Assembly (NCBI RefSeq): GCF_005116445.1
Contig: NZ_SWBQ01000006.1
Coordinates: 154,435 to 218,434, forward strand
DNA from: Pedobacter frigoris
GTDB taxonomy: Bacteria; Bacteroidota; Bacteroidia; Sphingobacteriales; Sphingobacteriaceae
Reading direction: 5' to 3'
Length of the DNA: 64,000 nt
Within the stretch, counting starts at the first letter, position 1, and each line of letters starts with the position of its first letter. Of this stretch, positions 35,535-44,242 are shown piece after piece. Both the position numbers and the translations under genes were made by a program. The notes beneath the pieces were generated by a model, which saw nothing but the letters and a program-made list of their open reading frames with translations, was not told the origin of the DNA and searched no databases.

Positions 35535-35547
35535 TTTTAATAATAAT

Positions 35548-35889
35548 ATGATATCAACAATAATTTTAAGAGCAGGATCACCAGATATGTTGGGTACCCT
35601 GGTTCCTATGGTACTCATCATGGTTGTGTTTTACTTCTTCATGATCAGACCTCAGGTTAAAAAAGCAAAAGACCATAAAAAATTAGTCTCAGAACTAAAA
35701 AAAGGAGATAAAATCGTGACAACTGCGGGTATTCATGGAAGAATCGTGGATATGAACGAAACAACCTTTTTAATTGAAGTAGAGAGCGGTGCAAAAATCC
35801 GTTTTGATAAAACTGCAGTTTCATTGGATGCTACTAAAGCTGCGGCACCTAAAGTAGAAACTCCAAAAATTGATACTACAAAGGCTTAA
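35548..35889 (+). CDS. yajC: Preprotein translocase subunit YajC
   Basis: A 113-residue protein with one membrane segment (about 14-32, MLGTLVPMVLIMVVFYFFMI) and the YajC signature IRPQVKKAKDHKKLVSELKKGDKIVTTAGIHGRI (in overlapping pieces). It has a Lys/Pro/Thr-rich tail. YajC is an inner-membrane partner of the SecDF-YajC complex that assists SecYEG. In this window secDF lies about 17 kb away, not adjacent. A terminator follows directly. Confidence 0.95.
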   Translation: MISTIILRAGSPDMLGTLVPMVLIMVVFYFFMIRPQVKKAKDHKKLVSELKKGDKIVTTAGIHGRIVDMNETTFLIEVESGAKIRFDKTAVSLDATKAAAPKVETPKIDTTKA

Positions 35890-35907
35890 GCCTCACAATT
35901 AACTTTT

Positions 35908-35941
35908 AAAAGCCGCTTCAGTATTTGGAGCGGCTTTTTTG
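35908..35941 (+). terminator. Intrinsic terminator after yajC
   Basis: AAAAGCCGCT, an 11-base loop, AGCGGCTTTTTT: a 10-bp perfect stem with a T-run, 19 bases after the stop. The promoter of the next gene starts inside its loop. Confidence 0.9.
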
Positions 35942-35955
35942 TTTTAGTAAGTTTG
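35924..35955 (+). promoter_or_regulatory. Promoter of the YbbR-like gene, overlapping the yajC terminator
   Basis: TTTG at 35924-35927, 20 bases, then TAAGTTTG at 35948-35955: exact matches to both Bacteroidetes boxes at normal spacing. The -33 box is in the terminator loop. The box also shows that the start lies at 35970 and not at 35925. Confidence 0.7.
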
Positions 35956-35969
35956 TCTACCTTACAATT

Positions 35970-36917
35970 ATGCCGTTTATAAAACTCACAAAAATAGAAC
36001 GCAAGCGTATCATTGTTTTAATTACCTGTTTATTGATGGCAATTGGAGCATGGTTATTTCTTGCACTAAATAATAAATATGTTTATACGGCCAAGACAGT
36101 ACTTGTTTATAAAAATTTCCCTCAAAAAAGAGCTTTCCATGCGTTGCAGTCTGATACCGTAGACCTGCAAGTCGAAGGAACCGGATGGCAATTGCTTTTT
36201 GCCAGGCTTAGGGTAAAGCCTCAATCCATAAGTATCAGTCTTGAAAAATTGAATAATAGAAATTTCATACTTTTCTCCGAACAGTTGTTTAACGTAAACA
36301 GGCAACTTGAAACTTCACAAAAAATCATTTCTGTCAGGCCAGATACGCTTTACTTTGATTTTTCTGAACGAACAGTGAAAAGAGTGCCTGTAAAACTGGT
36401 ATCTAACTTTACTTTTTTAAACCAGTTTGGAATTTCCAACGACATAGAAATCGTTCCTGAATATGTTACTTTATCAGGCCCCGAACAGGAGCTGGAAAAA
36501 ATAAAAGAATGGCCGACGGATACGCTGGCGCTAAAAAACATACAGACTTCCGTAGGCGCCAGAGTTGCTATGGCTCAAAATAAGCTAAAGAATGTCAGTA
36601 TTTTTCCTAACAGTGCTGAGGTGAAAGTTCCTGTAGATGAATTTACTGAAAAGACAATCGAACTGCCTCTTACTATAATTAACAATAAAGAATATTATAA
36701 CGTTAAGTTATATCCGAAAAAGATAAAAGTCACATTTCAGGTATCATTGTCAAAATACCAGCAGATTGACGAAAATTTTATAGATGCAGTTGTCGATTTA
36801 AGTGAATGGAGGAACCTTAACCACAATCAGCTGAGGGTAAAAATAGCCCGTTTTCCCGATTATTGTAAGTTAGTAAAGATAGCACCAGCAAAAATTGATT
36901 TTATTATTGAAAAATGA
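35970..36917 (+). CDS. YbbR-domain (CdaR-like) membrane protein
   Basis: The start at 35970 (MPFIKLTKIERKR) is fixed by the promoter upstream. The product has 315 residues, one N-terminal membrane segment (about 14-34, IIVLITCLLMAIGAWLFL) and an outside part with YbbR-like repeats (FSERTVKRVPVKL, VTLSGPEQELEKIKEWPTD, KTIELPLTIINN). In Firmicutes YbbR/CdaR regulates the diadenylate cyclase CdaA. In Bacteroidetes the role is less clear, and no cdaA gene is in the window. The next gene is coaE. Confidence 0.82.
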   Translation: MPFIKLTKIERKRIIVLITCLLMAIGAWLFLALNNKYVYTAKTVLVYKNFPQKRAFHALQSDTVDLQVEGTGWQLLFARLRVKPQSISISLEKLNNRNFILFSEQLFNVNRQLETSQKIISVRPDTLYFDFSERTVKRVPVKLVSNFTFLNQFGISNDIEIVPEYVTLSGPEQELEKIKEWPTDTLALKNIQTSVGARVAMAQNKLKNVSIFPNSAEVKVPVDEFTEKTIELPLTIINNKEYYNVKLYPKKIKVTFQVSLSKYQQIDENFIDAVVDLSEWRNLNHNQLRVKIARFPDYCKLVKIAPAKIDFIIEK

Positions 36918-36953
36918 TGTCTAAGTCATTATGAATTACTTTTCCAAATTAAA

Positions 36954-37550
36954 ATGATAAAAATAGGGATTACCGGGGGAATTGGGAGTGGTAAAACCAC
37001 AATTTGCAGGGTGTTTGAAACGCTCGGAATACTGGTTTTTTATGCAGATACGGTAGCAAAGCAGATCATGGTAGAAGATGAAATCCTGATTAAGGGAGTG
37101 AAAGATACTTTTGGTCATGAAAGCTATTTTGGTGACGGAACATTGAATAATAAGTACATCGCAAATATTGTCTTTAATAATGAGGCAGAATTGTCAAAGC
37201 TCAATCAATTGGTACATCCAGCTGTTTTTAGAGCATTTGATGTGTGGGCGGCAAACCTGAAAACTGAGGTGCCATATGTTTTGAAAGAAGCTGCATTGCT
37301 GTTTGAAAGTGGATCCTATAAAATGTGCGACAAAAACATTTTGGTAACTGCACCTTTAGAATTAAAATTGAACCGGGTGATGAAGCGTGATCAGGTAACT
37401 GCAGACCAGGTTCAAGCCAGAATGGATAAGCAATTTACTGATGAACAAAAAATGAAAATGGCCGACTACCTGATCCACAATGATGAAAGTAATTCTTTAA
37501 TACTACAAGTACTGGAATTACATCAGTTATTCTTAAATATAAAACACTAA
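36954..37550 (+). CDS. coaE: Dephospho-CoA kinase
   Basis: A 198-residue P-loop kinase with GITGGIGSGKTT at the N-terminus (P-loop residues 8-15), then VFYADTVAKQIM (substrate-binding Asp), LVHPAVFRAF and LKEAALLFESG, KRDQVTADQVQARMDKQ (lid). It catalyses the last step of coenzyme A synthesis, phosphorylating dephospho-CoA on the 3'-ribose hydroxyl. The length is typical. Its stop is immediately followed by the start of the MBL-fold gene, with no gap. Confidence 0.95.
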   Translation: MIKIGITGGIGSGKTTICRVFETLGILVFYADTVAKQIMVEDEILIKGVKDTFGHESYFGDGTLNNKYIANIVFNNEAELSKLNQLVHPAVFRAFDVWAANLKTEVPYVLKEAALLFESGSYKMCDKNILVTAPLELKLNRVMKRDQVTADQVQARMDKQFTDEQKMKMADYLIHNDESNSLILQVLELHQLFLNIKH

Positions 37551-38492
37551 ATGATACTTGAAGATTTTATAGTGATCGATAAAATCGGTCTGTTTTGCCG
37601 TTATGGCAATTTTTATCTGGATCCAAAGGAACCCGTGAAGCAGGCTGTAATTTCGCATGCTCATGGTGACCATGCTATCGGAGGGAACCTCAATGTGTAC
37701 TGTACTGAAGCAACTTCCTTATTTATGAAGCACAGGTATAGGAAGTTTGCGGGAGGGGAGTTCCATATCTACAATTTTAATGCTGTTTTTGATGTAAACG
37801 GAGTGAAGGTCACCTTTATCCCCGCGGGCCACATACTGGGCTCTGCAATGGTTTTAATGGAGTATGACGGAGTTAAATACCTATATACGGGAGATTACAA
37901 ATTGCAGCCTGATAAGACGTGTGAACCAATTTCTTTTGTAGAAGCGGATGTATTGATTACGGAAACAACCTTTGCCGACCCCGCGACGCAGCATCCTGCT
38001 GCTGAAGAGGAAATCCTAAAGTTAAATTCAACGAAAAGCAACATCATGCTTGGGGCTTATGCGCTTGGTAAATGCCAGAGACTGATTAGTTTAATGAATG
38101 ATCATTGTACGGAAAAAAGGATATTAGTACATCACAGCATGATGCCTTTTGTGAAGATATATGAGCAGATGGGGGTCAATATGAAGAAATATGAAATGTA
38201 TGACAGGAAAGTCATGAAAAATAATCCTGAACATATGGTCTATATTGTTCCGCCAATGGTTTTTAAAAGCTATTTTAAGGCAATAAATGTGGTTCGTGTG
38301 TTTGCAACGGGCTGGAAGCACCTGCAGAGCAGCCATGAAATACAACTTTATATATCAGATCACGCCGACTGGAATGACATCATTTTTACTATTGAAAAGG
38401 TCAAGCCGTCACAAGTTTGGACCAACCATGGCAATGGCAATTACTTAAAAACGCATTATGAAAAAAGTTTGGTAGTTAAATTGCTTAGTTGA
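37551..38492 (+). CDS. MBL-fold (beta-CASP-like) exonuclease/metallohydrolase
   Basis: A 313-residue protein with the metallo-beta-lactamase zinc motif HAHGDH (H36, H38, D40, H41), the later GHILGSAMVLMEYDG motif and YTGDYKLQPD, ending in a region like beta-CASP nucleases (ISDHADWNDI, WTNHGNG). It resembles the Ysh1-type, ligase-associated exonuclease family, here without the ligase. It follows coaE without a gap and overlaps the DUF5522 start, so the unit is probably one operon. The substrate is inferred from the family only. Confidence 0.85.
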   Translation: MILEDFIVIDKIGLFCRYGNFYLDPKEPVKQAVISHAHGDHAIGGNLNVYCTEATSLFMKHRYRKFAGGEFHIYNFNAVFDVNGVKVTFIPAGHILGSAMVLMEYDGVKYLYTGDYKLQPDKTCEPISFVEADVLITETTFADPATQHPAAEEEILKLNSTKSNIMLGAYALGKCQRLISLMNDHCTEKRILVHHSMMPFVKIYEQMGVNMKKYEMYDRKVMKNNPEHMVYIVPPMVFKSYFKAINVVRVFATGWKHLQSSHEIQLYISDHADWNDIIFTIEKVKPSQVWTNHGNGNYLKTHYEKSLVVKLLS

Positions 38493-38659
38493 TGGAAAAG
38501 GATGTAGACTATTACTTTAATGAAGAGGGACTTATGGTTTTTACCGAAGCCTATCATTTGAAAAGAGGACACTGCTGTAAAAATAAATGCAGGCATTGTC
38601 CCTGGGGTTATGGAAAGCCCAAAGTAAAAAGTACATCTAAAAAAGATAAGAGGATATAA
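38492..38659 (+). CDS. DUF5522-like small cysteine protein
   Basis: A 55-residue protein. Its ATG overlaps the upstream stop as TGATG (38490-38494), so translation is coupled. It contains YHLKRGHCCKNKCRHCPWGY, the family-like pattern of four cysteines (CC, C, C) after a basic stretch, with a Lys-rich tail. The cysteines suggest a bound metal or redox role, not demonstrated. It is followed after 1 base by the MarR gene. Confidence 0.82.
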   Translation: MEKDVDYYFNEEGLMVFTEAYHLKRGHCCKNKCRHCPWGYGKPKVKSTSKKDKRI

Positions 38660-38660
38660 T

Positions 38661-39110
38661 ATGCAATTGCAGAACGAAATTCAGGCTTCCCGATTTGAAA
38701 GTACACATCAGCAGGCAGTTGTGAATGTAATATTTACATGTAACTGGTGCAATGATAAGTTTAAACAGGCTATGATGCCTTATAATGTGACCACTCAGCA
38801 ATTTAATGTGCTAAGGATTTTGAGAGGACAATATCCCAAGCCAAGTACGATCAATCTTTTAAAAGCAAGAATACTGGATAAAATGTGCGATGCTTCGAGG
38901 ATTGTAGACAGGCTTGTACAGAAAGAATTGGTGGTAAAGGAATCCAATCCAATCGACAAACGGGCAGTAGACATACTCATCAGTGAAAAGGGACTGGACC
39001 TTTTAAAACAAATGGACCTGGAAGTAGATCTTTCTGCTCCTGTTTCATCTAATCTAACTGATGAGGAAGCGGAACAACTTAACTATTTGTTGGATAAAAT
39101 GAGAGGCTAA
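38661..39110 (+). CDS. MarR-family transcriptional regulator
   Basis: A 149-residue winged-helix protein: a helical N-terminal dimer part (ACNWCNDKFKQAMMPYNVTTQQFNVLRIL-type, in overlapping pieces) and recognition segments YPKPSTINLLKARILDKMCD and IVDRLVQKELVVKE, with the conserved DKRAVDILISEKGLDLL wing. MarR proteins repress genes and release DNA on binding a ligand. The target is probably its own cluster or the adjacent minus-strand operon, but no operator was identified. It overlaps the stop of the convergent ZIP gene. Confidence 0.9.
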   Translation: MQLQNEIQASRFESTHQQAVVNVIFTCNWCNDKFKQAMMPYNVTTQQFNVLRILRGQYPKPSTINLLKARILDKMCDASRIVDRLVQKELVVKESNPIDKRAVDILISEKGLDLLKQMDLEVDLSAPVSSNLTDEEAEQLNYLLDKMRG

Positions 39111-39832
39111 TGCGAATGACCGGACGTGAAATATCCTATTAAAGCTATACCTATTCCACAAAGCACTGCGATCATTTTTCTTTTAGTTACTTTATGGTCA
39201 ACACTTGATTCAAACAAAATGGTTGTTGATATATGCAGGAATATACCTATTACTATCCCCATGATCCGGCTGAAGTAATTTTCAATACCGCCGATGCTTC
39301 CATTACTGATGCCATAGCTCACGTAAAAGCCCAAAGGAGCCATTATCGCAAATATTGCAATATAGACCACTATGTTTCCTCTTTTGAAATGGTTTTGCAT
39401 CAGGATGCTTCCCAATGCAAAAGCAGCCGGAATATGGTGAAGGGAAATCCCAAATATTAAAGCATTGTGCTGGTCTTTTGCCAGAGGCATCCCTTCAAGA
39501 AAAGCATGCAGACATAAGCTGATCATAATCCCATAAGGGAAGATCTTAGCATCGTTGTGTTTGTGGATGTGGCCGTGTTCCACGCCTTCAGAAAACTGCT
39601 CCAAAAATACCTGTAGCAAGAAACCTATCAGTATAAAAATTCCGATATCTTCATGATCGGCACCATGATATGCATCAGGTATCAGGTGCAAAACAGTAAT
39701 GGCAAACAAATAAGCTCCGCTAAAGGATAAAATCAGTTTTAGCAGTTGAGATTTATCATTTTTAACCAGGAATATGCCCATGCCCCCTAAAAATGCACTA
39801 AAGAATAAAATAAGTATCTTCCAGATTTCCAT
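39107..39832 (-). CDS. ZIP-family divalent-metal transporter
   Basis: A 241-residue membrane protein, about eight segments, with ZIP metal motifs HLIPDAYHG, HAFLEGMPLA and HHIPAAFALG in the order expected of the metal-transport helices, and a His-rich loop (EHGHIHKHND). It probably imports Zn2+ or a related metal. It is the last gene of a three-gene minus-strand operon: its ATG overlaps the PAP2 stop by one base (39832). The stop overlaps the convergent MarR stop. Confidence 0.9.
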   Translation of the reverse strand: MEIWKILILFFSAFLGGMGIFLVKNDKSQLLKLILSFSGAYLFAITVLHLIPDAYHGADHEDIGIFILIGFLLQVFLEQFSEGVEHGHIHKHNDAKIFPYGIMISLCLHAFLEGMPLAKDQHNALIFGISLHHIPAAFALGSILMQNHFKRGNIVVYIAIFAIMAPLGFYVSYGISNGSIGGIENYFSRIMGIVIGIFLHISTTILFESSVDHKVTKRKMIAVLCGIGIALIGYFTSGHSH

Positions 39833-40395
39833 TATAGTTGTGGTTGTAGTGTTTTATAAAGTTTTGATGTGCATAAACCAATGATGATACCCAGTACTGA
39901 TCCGACCATAACGTCTATCGGATAATGCACCCCCACATAAATTTGAGAGAATGCAATGATAAAAGCCCAGGCGAGCCCTACAGGCAAAATTGGCTTCCAT
40001 TTGTCATAAAAAACAAATATCAGGAATATGGCAATCGCAAAATGATTGGTGGCATGTGCAGAGGGGAAGCTATAGCCGCTTCCGCAGGGCACCCGATGAA
40101 TGATATCGTCCGCAAGAGTAAGCTCGTTACAAGGTCTTAATCGTCCTATCAGGGGCTTAATTAACCTGGATGCCAGCATATCTCCGATAGCAAAGGTGAA
40201 AAGGAGCATACCTATGATGTACCAACCCTTTTTTTTATATTCAATAAAACAGAAAACAAGAATAAACAGGTAAAGTGGTGCCCAAAAAAAACGGTTCCTC
40301 ATCAGGGGTAGCAACCAATCAAAAATAGGATTGGAAAGTCCCCTGTGAATCTTTAGAAAGAGTTCGGCATCAAATTGCTGTAAACTCTCTATCAT
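39832..40395 (-). CDS. PAP2-family membrane phosphatase
   Basis: A 187-residue integral membrane protein with all three PAP2 catalytic motifs: KPLIGRLRPC, PSAHATNHFAI and SQIYVGVHYPID. The family dephosphorylates lipid phosphates such as undecaprenyl pyrophosphate or phosphatidic acid on the outer face of the inner membrane. Its start overlaps the end of the methyltransferase gene by 4 bases and its end overlaps the ZIP gene start by 1 base. Confidence 0.92.
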   Translation of the reverse strand: MIESLQQFDAELFLKIHRGLSNPIFDWLLPLMRNRFFWAPLYLFILVFCFIEYKKKGWYIIGMLLFTFAIGDMLASRLIKPLIGRLRPCNELTLADDIIHRVPCGSGYSFPSAHATNHFAIAIFLIFVFYDKWKPILPVGLAWAFIIAFSQIYVGVHYPIDVMVGSVLGIIIGLCTSKLYKTLQPQL

Positions 40396-41123
40396 GCCTT
40401 TTTACAAACTAAGATTAAACGGTCGGATTGGATCTCGTCGTAAGCGTCGAGCGCATAACTGCCAAAAGTAGCCGTAATGGTTAGTCCGCTTTTCTCAAAC
40501 ATGCGTTCAAAGTCGCTTAATTTGAAAGCCTGTACACGCTCTTCGAAAGCATAAGCTTTGCCTCTGTGTTCAAAGTTAATGTGTTTGATGATCTTTCCTT
40601 CTGAGACAAACTTATGCAGATGGAATTCTATCCCCTCTAAGGTTTTAGTCTCCTGGTGAGTAAGATTCTTAACGATTTTTTCCGTGTTGAAATAATCGAT
40701 CACCAAAGTGCCATTTTCTTTTAATCCCTTTCTGAAAGCTTTCAATGCATTTACATGATCTTTTTCCGTTTCAAAATAGCCAAAACTGGTAAACAGATTT
40801 AAAGCGATGTCAAAATAATTGATAAACGACAATTTACGCATATCGTGGACAAAGAAATGCAGGTTTTTCTGCTCAAATTGCTGGGCATACCTGATGCTTT
40901 GTTCTGACAAATCTATACCTGTTACATCGTATCCTTTTTTATTAAGGTATATCGCGTGTCTGCCTCTGCCACAGGCGATATCAAGTATTCTCGACTGTGC
41001 AGCTGGTTTCAGATAAGCAGATAAATTATCAATTAAAAATTCAGCTTCTGCATCATTTCTCTGACTATATAGAATATGATAAAACGGAGAATTAAACCAA
41101 TATTGAAACCATTTACGCTGCAT
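40392..41123 (-). CDS. Class I SAM-dependent methyltransferase
   Basis: A 243-residue protein with the SAM-binding motif I ILDIACGRGRHAIYLNKKG (residues about 43-61), then VTGIDLSEQSIRYA, FVHDMRKLSF and LFTSFGYFETEKDHVN, which fit small-molecule methyltransferases of the Methyltransf_25/11 type. The target is unknown. It is the first gene of the operon with the PAP2 and ZIP genes, with a -7 box about 30 bases upstream. Confidence 0.88.
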   Translation of the reverse strand: MQRKWFQYWFNSPFYHILYSQRNDAEAEFLIDNLSAYLKPAAQSRILDIACGRGRHAIYLNKKGYDVTGIDLSEQSIRYAQQFEQKNLHFFVHDMRKLSFINYFDIALNLFTSFGYFETEKDHVNALKAFRKGLKENGTLVIDYFNTEKIVKNLTHQETKTLEGIEFHLHKFVSEGKIIKHINFEHRGKAYAFEERVQAFKLSDFERMFEKSGLTITATFGSYALDAYDEIQSDRLILVCKKA

Positions 41124-41154
41124 AGAGCCAGTATTTTGATGTTTTAGAAAAAGA

Positions 41155-41162
41155 CAAAGATA
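41155..41162 (-). promoter_or_regulatory. -7 box of the methyltransferase-PAP2-ZIP operon
   Basis: On the minus strand the sequence reads TATCTTTG, an exact TAnnTTTG match, 31 bases before the methyltransferase ATG. No clear -33 box. Confidence 0.55.
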
Positions 41163-41269
41163 GTATTTTGAACTGCATCCTTAAGTATTATTTACTTTGT
41201 TGCATTTGTTTAATTCCAATCAATATTGAATTTTTTAAAAAAATGTTCACCACTGATGCACAATTTATC

Positions 41270-41277
41270 TAAGTTTG
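41270..41277 (+). promoter_or_regulatory. -7 box of glmM
   Basis: TAAGTTTG is an exact TAnnTTTG match 17 bases before the TTG at 41295. If used, transcripts start near 41284 and the ATGs at 41226 and 41256 are not in the message. Confidence 0.55.
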
Positions 41278-41294
41278 AAAAAAATCTTAAAGCT

Positions 41295-42683
41295 TTGACA
41301 CTAATAAAATCTATCTCTGGTATAAGGGGAACTATCGGCGGTATAGCCGGTAATGGTCTAACTCCTATTGATATTGTTAAATTTACAGCAGCCTACGGCT
41401 CTTGGGTGGTTAATAAAACAAATAATAAAAAGATTGTTTTAGGCCGTGATGCAAGGATTTCAGGTGAAATGGTCAATAACCTGGTTATTGGTACATTACA
41501 AGGTCTGGGAATCGAAGTAATCGATTTAGGGTTGTCTACCACACCGACAGTAGAAATTGCTGTTCCAATGGAGAAAGCAGGAGGCGGTATTATTTTAACT
41601 GCAAGCCATAACCCAAAGCAATGGAATGCTTTAAAACTTTTGAATGAGAAAGGCGAATTCATTAGCGATGCTGATGGAAAAGAAGTATTAGATATTGCTG
41701 AAAAGTCTGAATTTGAATTTGCTGATGTAGATGCATTGGGAAAAGTAACCCCAAATGATACCTACCTGCAGAAACACATTGATGTCATATTGGACCTTCC
41801 ATTGGTCGATGTAGCCGCTATTAAAGCAGCCAACTTTAAAATTGCAATTGATTGTGTAAATTCTACGGGAGGGATATTTGTCCCTGCTTTATTAAAAGCC
41901 CTTGGTGTTGAAACAGTTTATGAACTGTATTGTGAGCCAAACGGACATTTCCCGCATAACCCTGAACCGCTTCCTGAGAACTTAACAGAGATAGCCAAAG
42001 TTGTGCAAAGTAAAAATGCAGATCTGGGTATCGTAGTTGACCCTGATGTAGACCGTTTGTGTTTTGTAAATGAAGACGGAAGTATGTTTGGAGAAGAATA
42101 TACCCTGGTTGCTGTTGCGGATTATATTTTGAAGAATACCCCTGGTAACTCCGTATCCAATCTTTCTTCTACAAGAGCATTGAGAGATGTTACCGAAAAA
42201 TCCGGAGGTGAATATCATGCCTCTGCGGTAGGCGAGGTGAATGTGGTAAATAAGATGAAAGCAACTAACGCAATCATTGGTGGCGAAGGTAATGGAGGTA
42301 TCATCTATCCTGAACTACATTATGGCCGCGATGCATTAGTGGGCATTGCATTATTCTTGACCCATCTGGCTCAATTTGGAAAACCTATTTCCGTATTGCG
42401 TAAAAGCTATCCTGAATATCATATTTCTAAAAATAAAATCACCCTAACACCTGAAATGGATATTGATGCCCTGATGCTTAAAGTTCAGGAGCGTTACAAA
42501 GATCAGCCGAATACCACAATTGATGGCTTGAAGATAGAATTTGACAAACAATGGGTACATTTGCGCAGGTCAAACACAGAACCTATTATTCGTATATATA
42601 GCGAGGCAAGTACAGAAACAGTAGCTGAAAATCTGGCCTCAAAAATTATATCAGACATCAAAGAAATATTAAAACTGAGTTGA
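41295..42683 (+). CDS. glmM: Phosphoglucosamine mutase
   Basis: The reading frame is open from 41226, but the family starts M-T-L-I-K-SISGIRGTIGG. The TTG at 41295 gives exactly this and the usual length (462 residues), and a -7 box lies just upstream, so TTG is preferred. The phosphoserine loop is TASHNPKQWNALK (S104 with this start). Metal-binding DPDVDRLCFV and the sugar-binding GEGNGGIIYPEL region are seen. It converts GlcN-6-P to GlcN-1-P for peptidoglycan and LPS. The cysteine desulfurase gene follows after 4 bases. Confidence 0.93.
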   Translation: MTLIKSISGIRGTIGGIAGNGLTPIDIVKFTAAYGSWVVNKTNNKKIVLGRDARISGEMVNNLVIGTLQGLGIEVIDLGLSTTPTVEIAVPMEKAGGGIILTASHNPKQWNALKLLNEKGEFISDADGKEVLDIAEKSEFEFADVDALGKVTPNDTYLQKHIDVILDLPLVDVAAIKAANFKIAIDCVNSTGGIFVPALLKALGVETVYELYCEPNGHFPHNPEPLPENLTEIAKVVQSKNADLGIVVDPDVDRLCFVNEDGSMFGEEYTLVAVADYILKNTPGNSVSNLSSTRALRDVTEKSGGEYHASAVGEVNVVNKMKATNAIIGGEGNGGIIYPELHYGRDALVGIALFLTHLAQFGKPISVLRKSYPEYHISKNKITLTPEMDIDALMLKVQERYKDQPNTTIDGLKIEFDKQWVHLRRSNTEPIIRIYSEASTETVAENLASKIISDIKEILKLS

Positions 42684-42687
42684 TAAA

Positions 42688-43836
42688 ATGAACAGGATTT
42701 ATTTAGATAACGCTGCAACTACTCCTCTTGATCCGGTTGTAATAGCAGAAATGGTCAATGTAATGAATACACATTATGGCAATCCATCTTCTATTCATGC
42801 GCAGGGCAGAGAGGTGCGGACTCTTATAGAGAAAGCAAGAAAGACAGTTGCCGGACTTTTAAATGCTACTCCTGCTGAAATCTTTTTTACCTCAGGCGGT
42901 ACAGAAGCCGATAATACGGCCATTCGCTGTGGTATCACAGCTTATAACATTAAGCACGCGATTACCTCTAAAATAGAGCACCATGCCGTTGAGCATACGC
43001 TAAACATGCTACTGAAGCAAGGTGTAATTGATAAACTGAGTTTTGTCAACGTAGATAGCAAAGGCAATATCGATTATGATCATCTGGAAGAATTATTAAA
43101 GACCAATGAACGCTCATTTGTATCCTTAATGCATGCCAATAATGAATTGGGAACATTGACCGATATAGAAAGGGTAGGAGACATTTGTGAGCAGTACGAT
43201 GCGATATATCACTGCGACACCGTGCAGACCATGGGACACTATGCACATGATGTCAGAAAACTCAAAGCACATTTTATCGTTTGTGCGGCACACAAGTTAC
43301 ACGGGCCTAAAGGAGTAGGGTTTTTATTTGTGAACCATACGATAAAGATCAGTCCAATGATCTTTGGAGGTGCGCAGGAACGAAATATGCGAGGCGGTAC
43401 TGAGAATGTATACGGTATCGTTGGTTTGGCGAAAGCACTTGAAATTGCTTACGCTGAAATGCATCAGCATCAGGACCATATCCAGGAGCTAAAATCTTAT
43501 TTGAAAGAAAAGCTGACTGCCGAAATCCCTGATCTTTATTTTAACGGAGAAACCGCTCCGGAAAAAAGTTTATATACAGTACTTAATGTTTCTTTTCCGG
43601 CAATGGATATGGCTGATATGCTCTTGTTCAATCTGGATATAAATGGTGTTTCGGCATCTGGTGGCAGCGCTTGCTCTTCAGGCTCCAACATTGGCTCCCA
43701 TGTATTAACGGGTATTTCTGCTGATCCTAATCGCCCTTCAGTGAGGTTCTCATTCAGTAAATACAATACAAAAGAAGAGCTGGATTTCGTAGTTGATAAA
43801 GTAAAACAGATTGTCAGTCAAAATGTAACAGCCTAA
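42688..43836 (+). CDS. Cysteine desulfurase (NifS/IscS-like, class V aminotransferase fold)
   Basis: A 382-residue PLP enzyme with the PLP-lysine in CAAHKLHGPKG (K203), the catalytic cysteine in ASGGSACSSGS (C329) and the substrate-binding ERNMRGGTENV. It removes sulfur from cysteine for Fe-S clusters or other sulfur acceptors. The S-containing loop is of the class I (IscS/NifS) type. No iscU or regulator is adjacent. It is in one unit with glmM, 4 bases apart. I do not assign nifS or iscS. Confidence 0.92.
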   Translation: MNRIYLDNAATTPLDPVVIAEMVNVMNTHYGNPSSIHAQGREVRTLIEKARKTVAGLLNATPAEIFFTSGGTEADNTAIRCGITAYNIKHAITSKIEHHAVEHTLNMLLKQGVIDKLSFVNVDSKGNIDYDHLEELLKTNERSFVSLMHANNELGTLTDIERVGDICEQYDAIYHCDTVQTMGHYAHDVRKLKAHFIVCAAHKLHGPKGVGFLFVNHTIKISPMIFGGAQERNMRGGTENVYGIVGLAKALEIAYAEMHQHQDHIQELKSYLKEKLTAEIPDLYFNGETAPEKSLYTVLNVSFPAMDMADMLLFNLDINGVSASGGSACSSGSNIGSHVLTGISADPNRPSVRFSFSKYNTKEELDFVVDKVKQIVSQNVTA

Positions 43837-43913
43837 AGCTTTTTTAAACAATATGATTTGTAGGGTGTTAATAATATGGTAACTCATTATTTTTTAACTT
43901 AACCCTATGAATC

Positions 43914-44120
43914 ATGAGCATTTCAGAGAAAACAAATCAGGACAAGCATAAAAAGACAGTTTATAAAGAAACTGAAGTCAACACAGAAAATGATACTAAT
44001 GGAGAGACTTCCTCGGTAGCCAATCTCGACAGATCGGCATTTACAAAGAAACCAGCACGTCAACATAAACCTTTAGGTTCCAGTCATGAACCAGGAGTGA
44101 TGCCGGGAACTGAGACTTAA
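43914..44120 (+). CDS. Small hydrophilic hypothetical protein
   Basis: A 68-residue, highly charged protein (MSISEKTNQDKHKKTVYKETE) with no membrane segment, Cys or known motif, and a Pro/Gly-rich tail (GSSHEPGVMPGTET). Low complexity suggests intrinsic disorder. It lies between the cysteine desulfurase and a clear terminator, which favours a real short gene. Function unknown. Confidence 0.6.
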   Translation: MSISEKTNQDKHKKTVYKETEVNTENDTNGETSSVANLDRSAFTKKPARQHKPLGSSHEPGVMPGTET

Positions 44121-44141
44121 AAAGTTTAAAACGTATAATCG

Positions 44142-44177
44142 AAGAGCAGTATGTATATCATACTGCTCTTTTTTTGC
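44142..44177 (+). terminator. Strong intrinsic terminator
   Basis: AAGAGCAGTATG, a 5-base loop, CATACTGCTCTT followed by a T-run: a perfect 12-bp stem, 22 bases after the small hydrophilic gene. Confidence 0.93.
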
Positions 44178-44242
44178 TTTGTAATTTCCTTTTTATTATG
44201 TTTATTTGTTTTCGCTAAAACGTTTTAAAACTTGAAACACAT

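Noticed and set aside
35925..35969. N-terminal extension of the YbbR-like protein
   Set aside because: The extension overlaps the terminator and both promoter boxes, so it is unlikely to be transcribed in the message.
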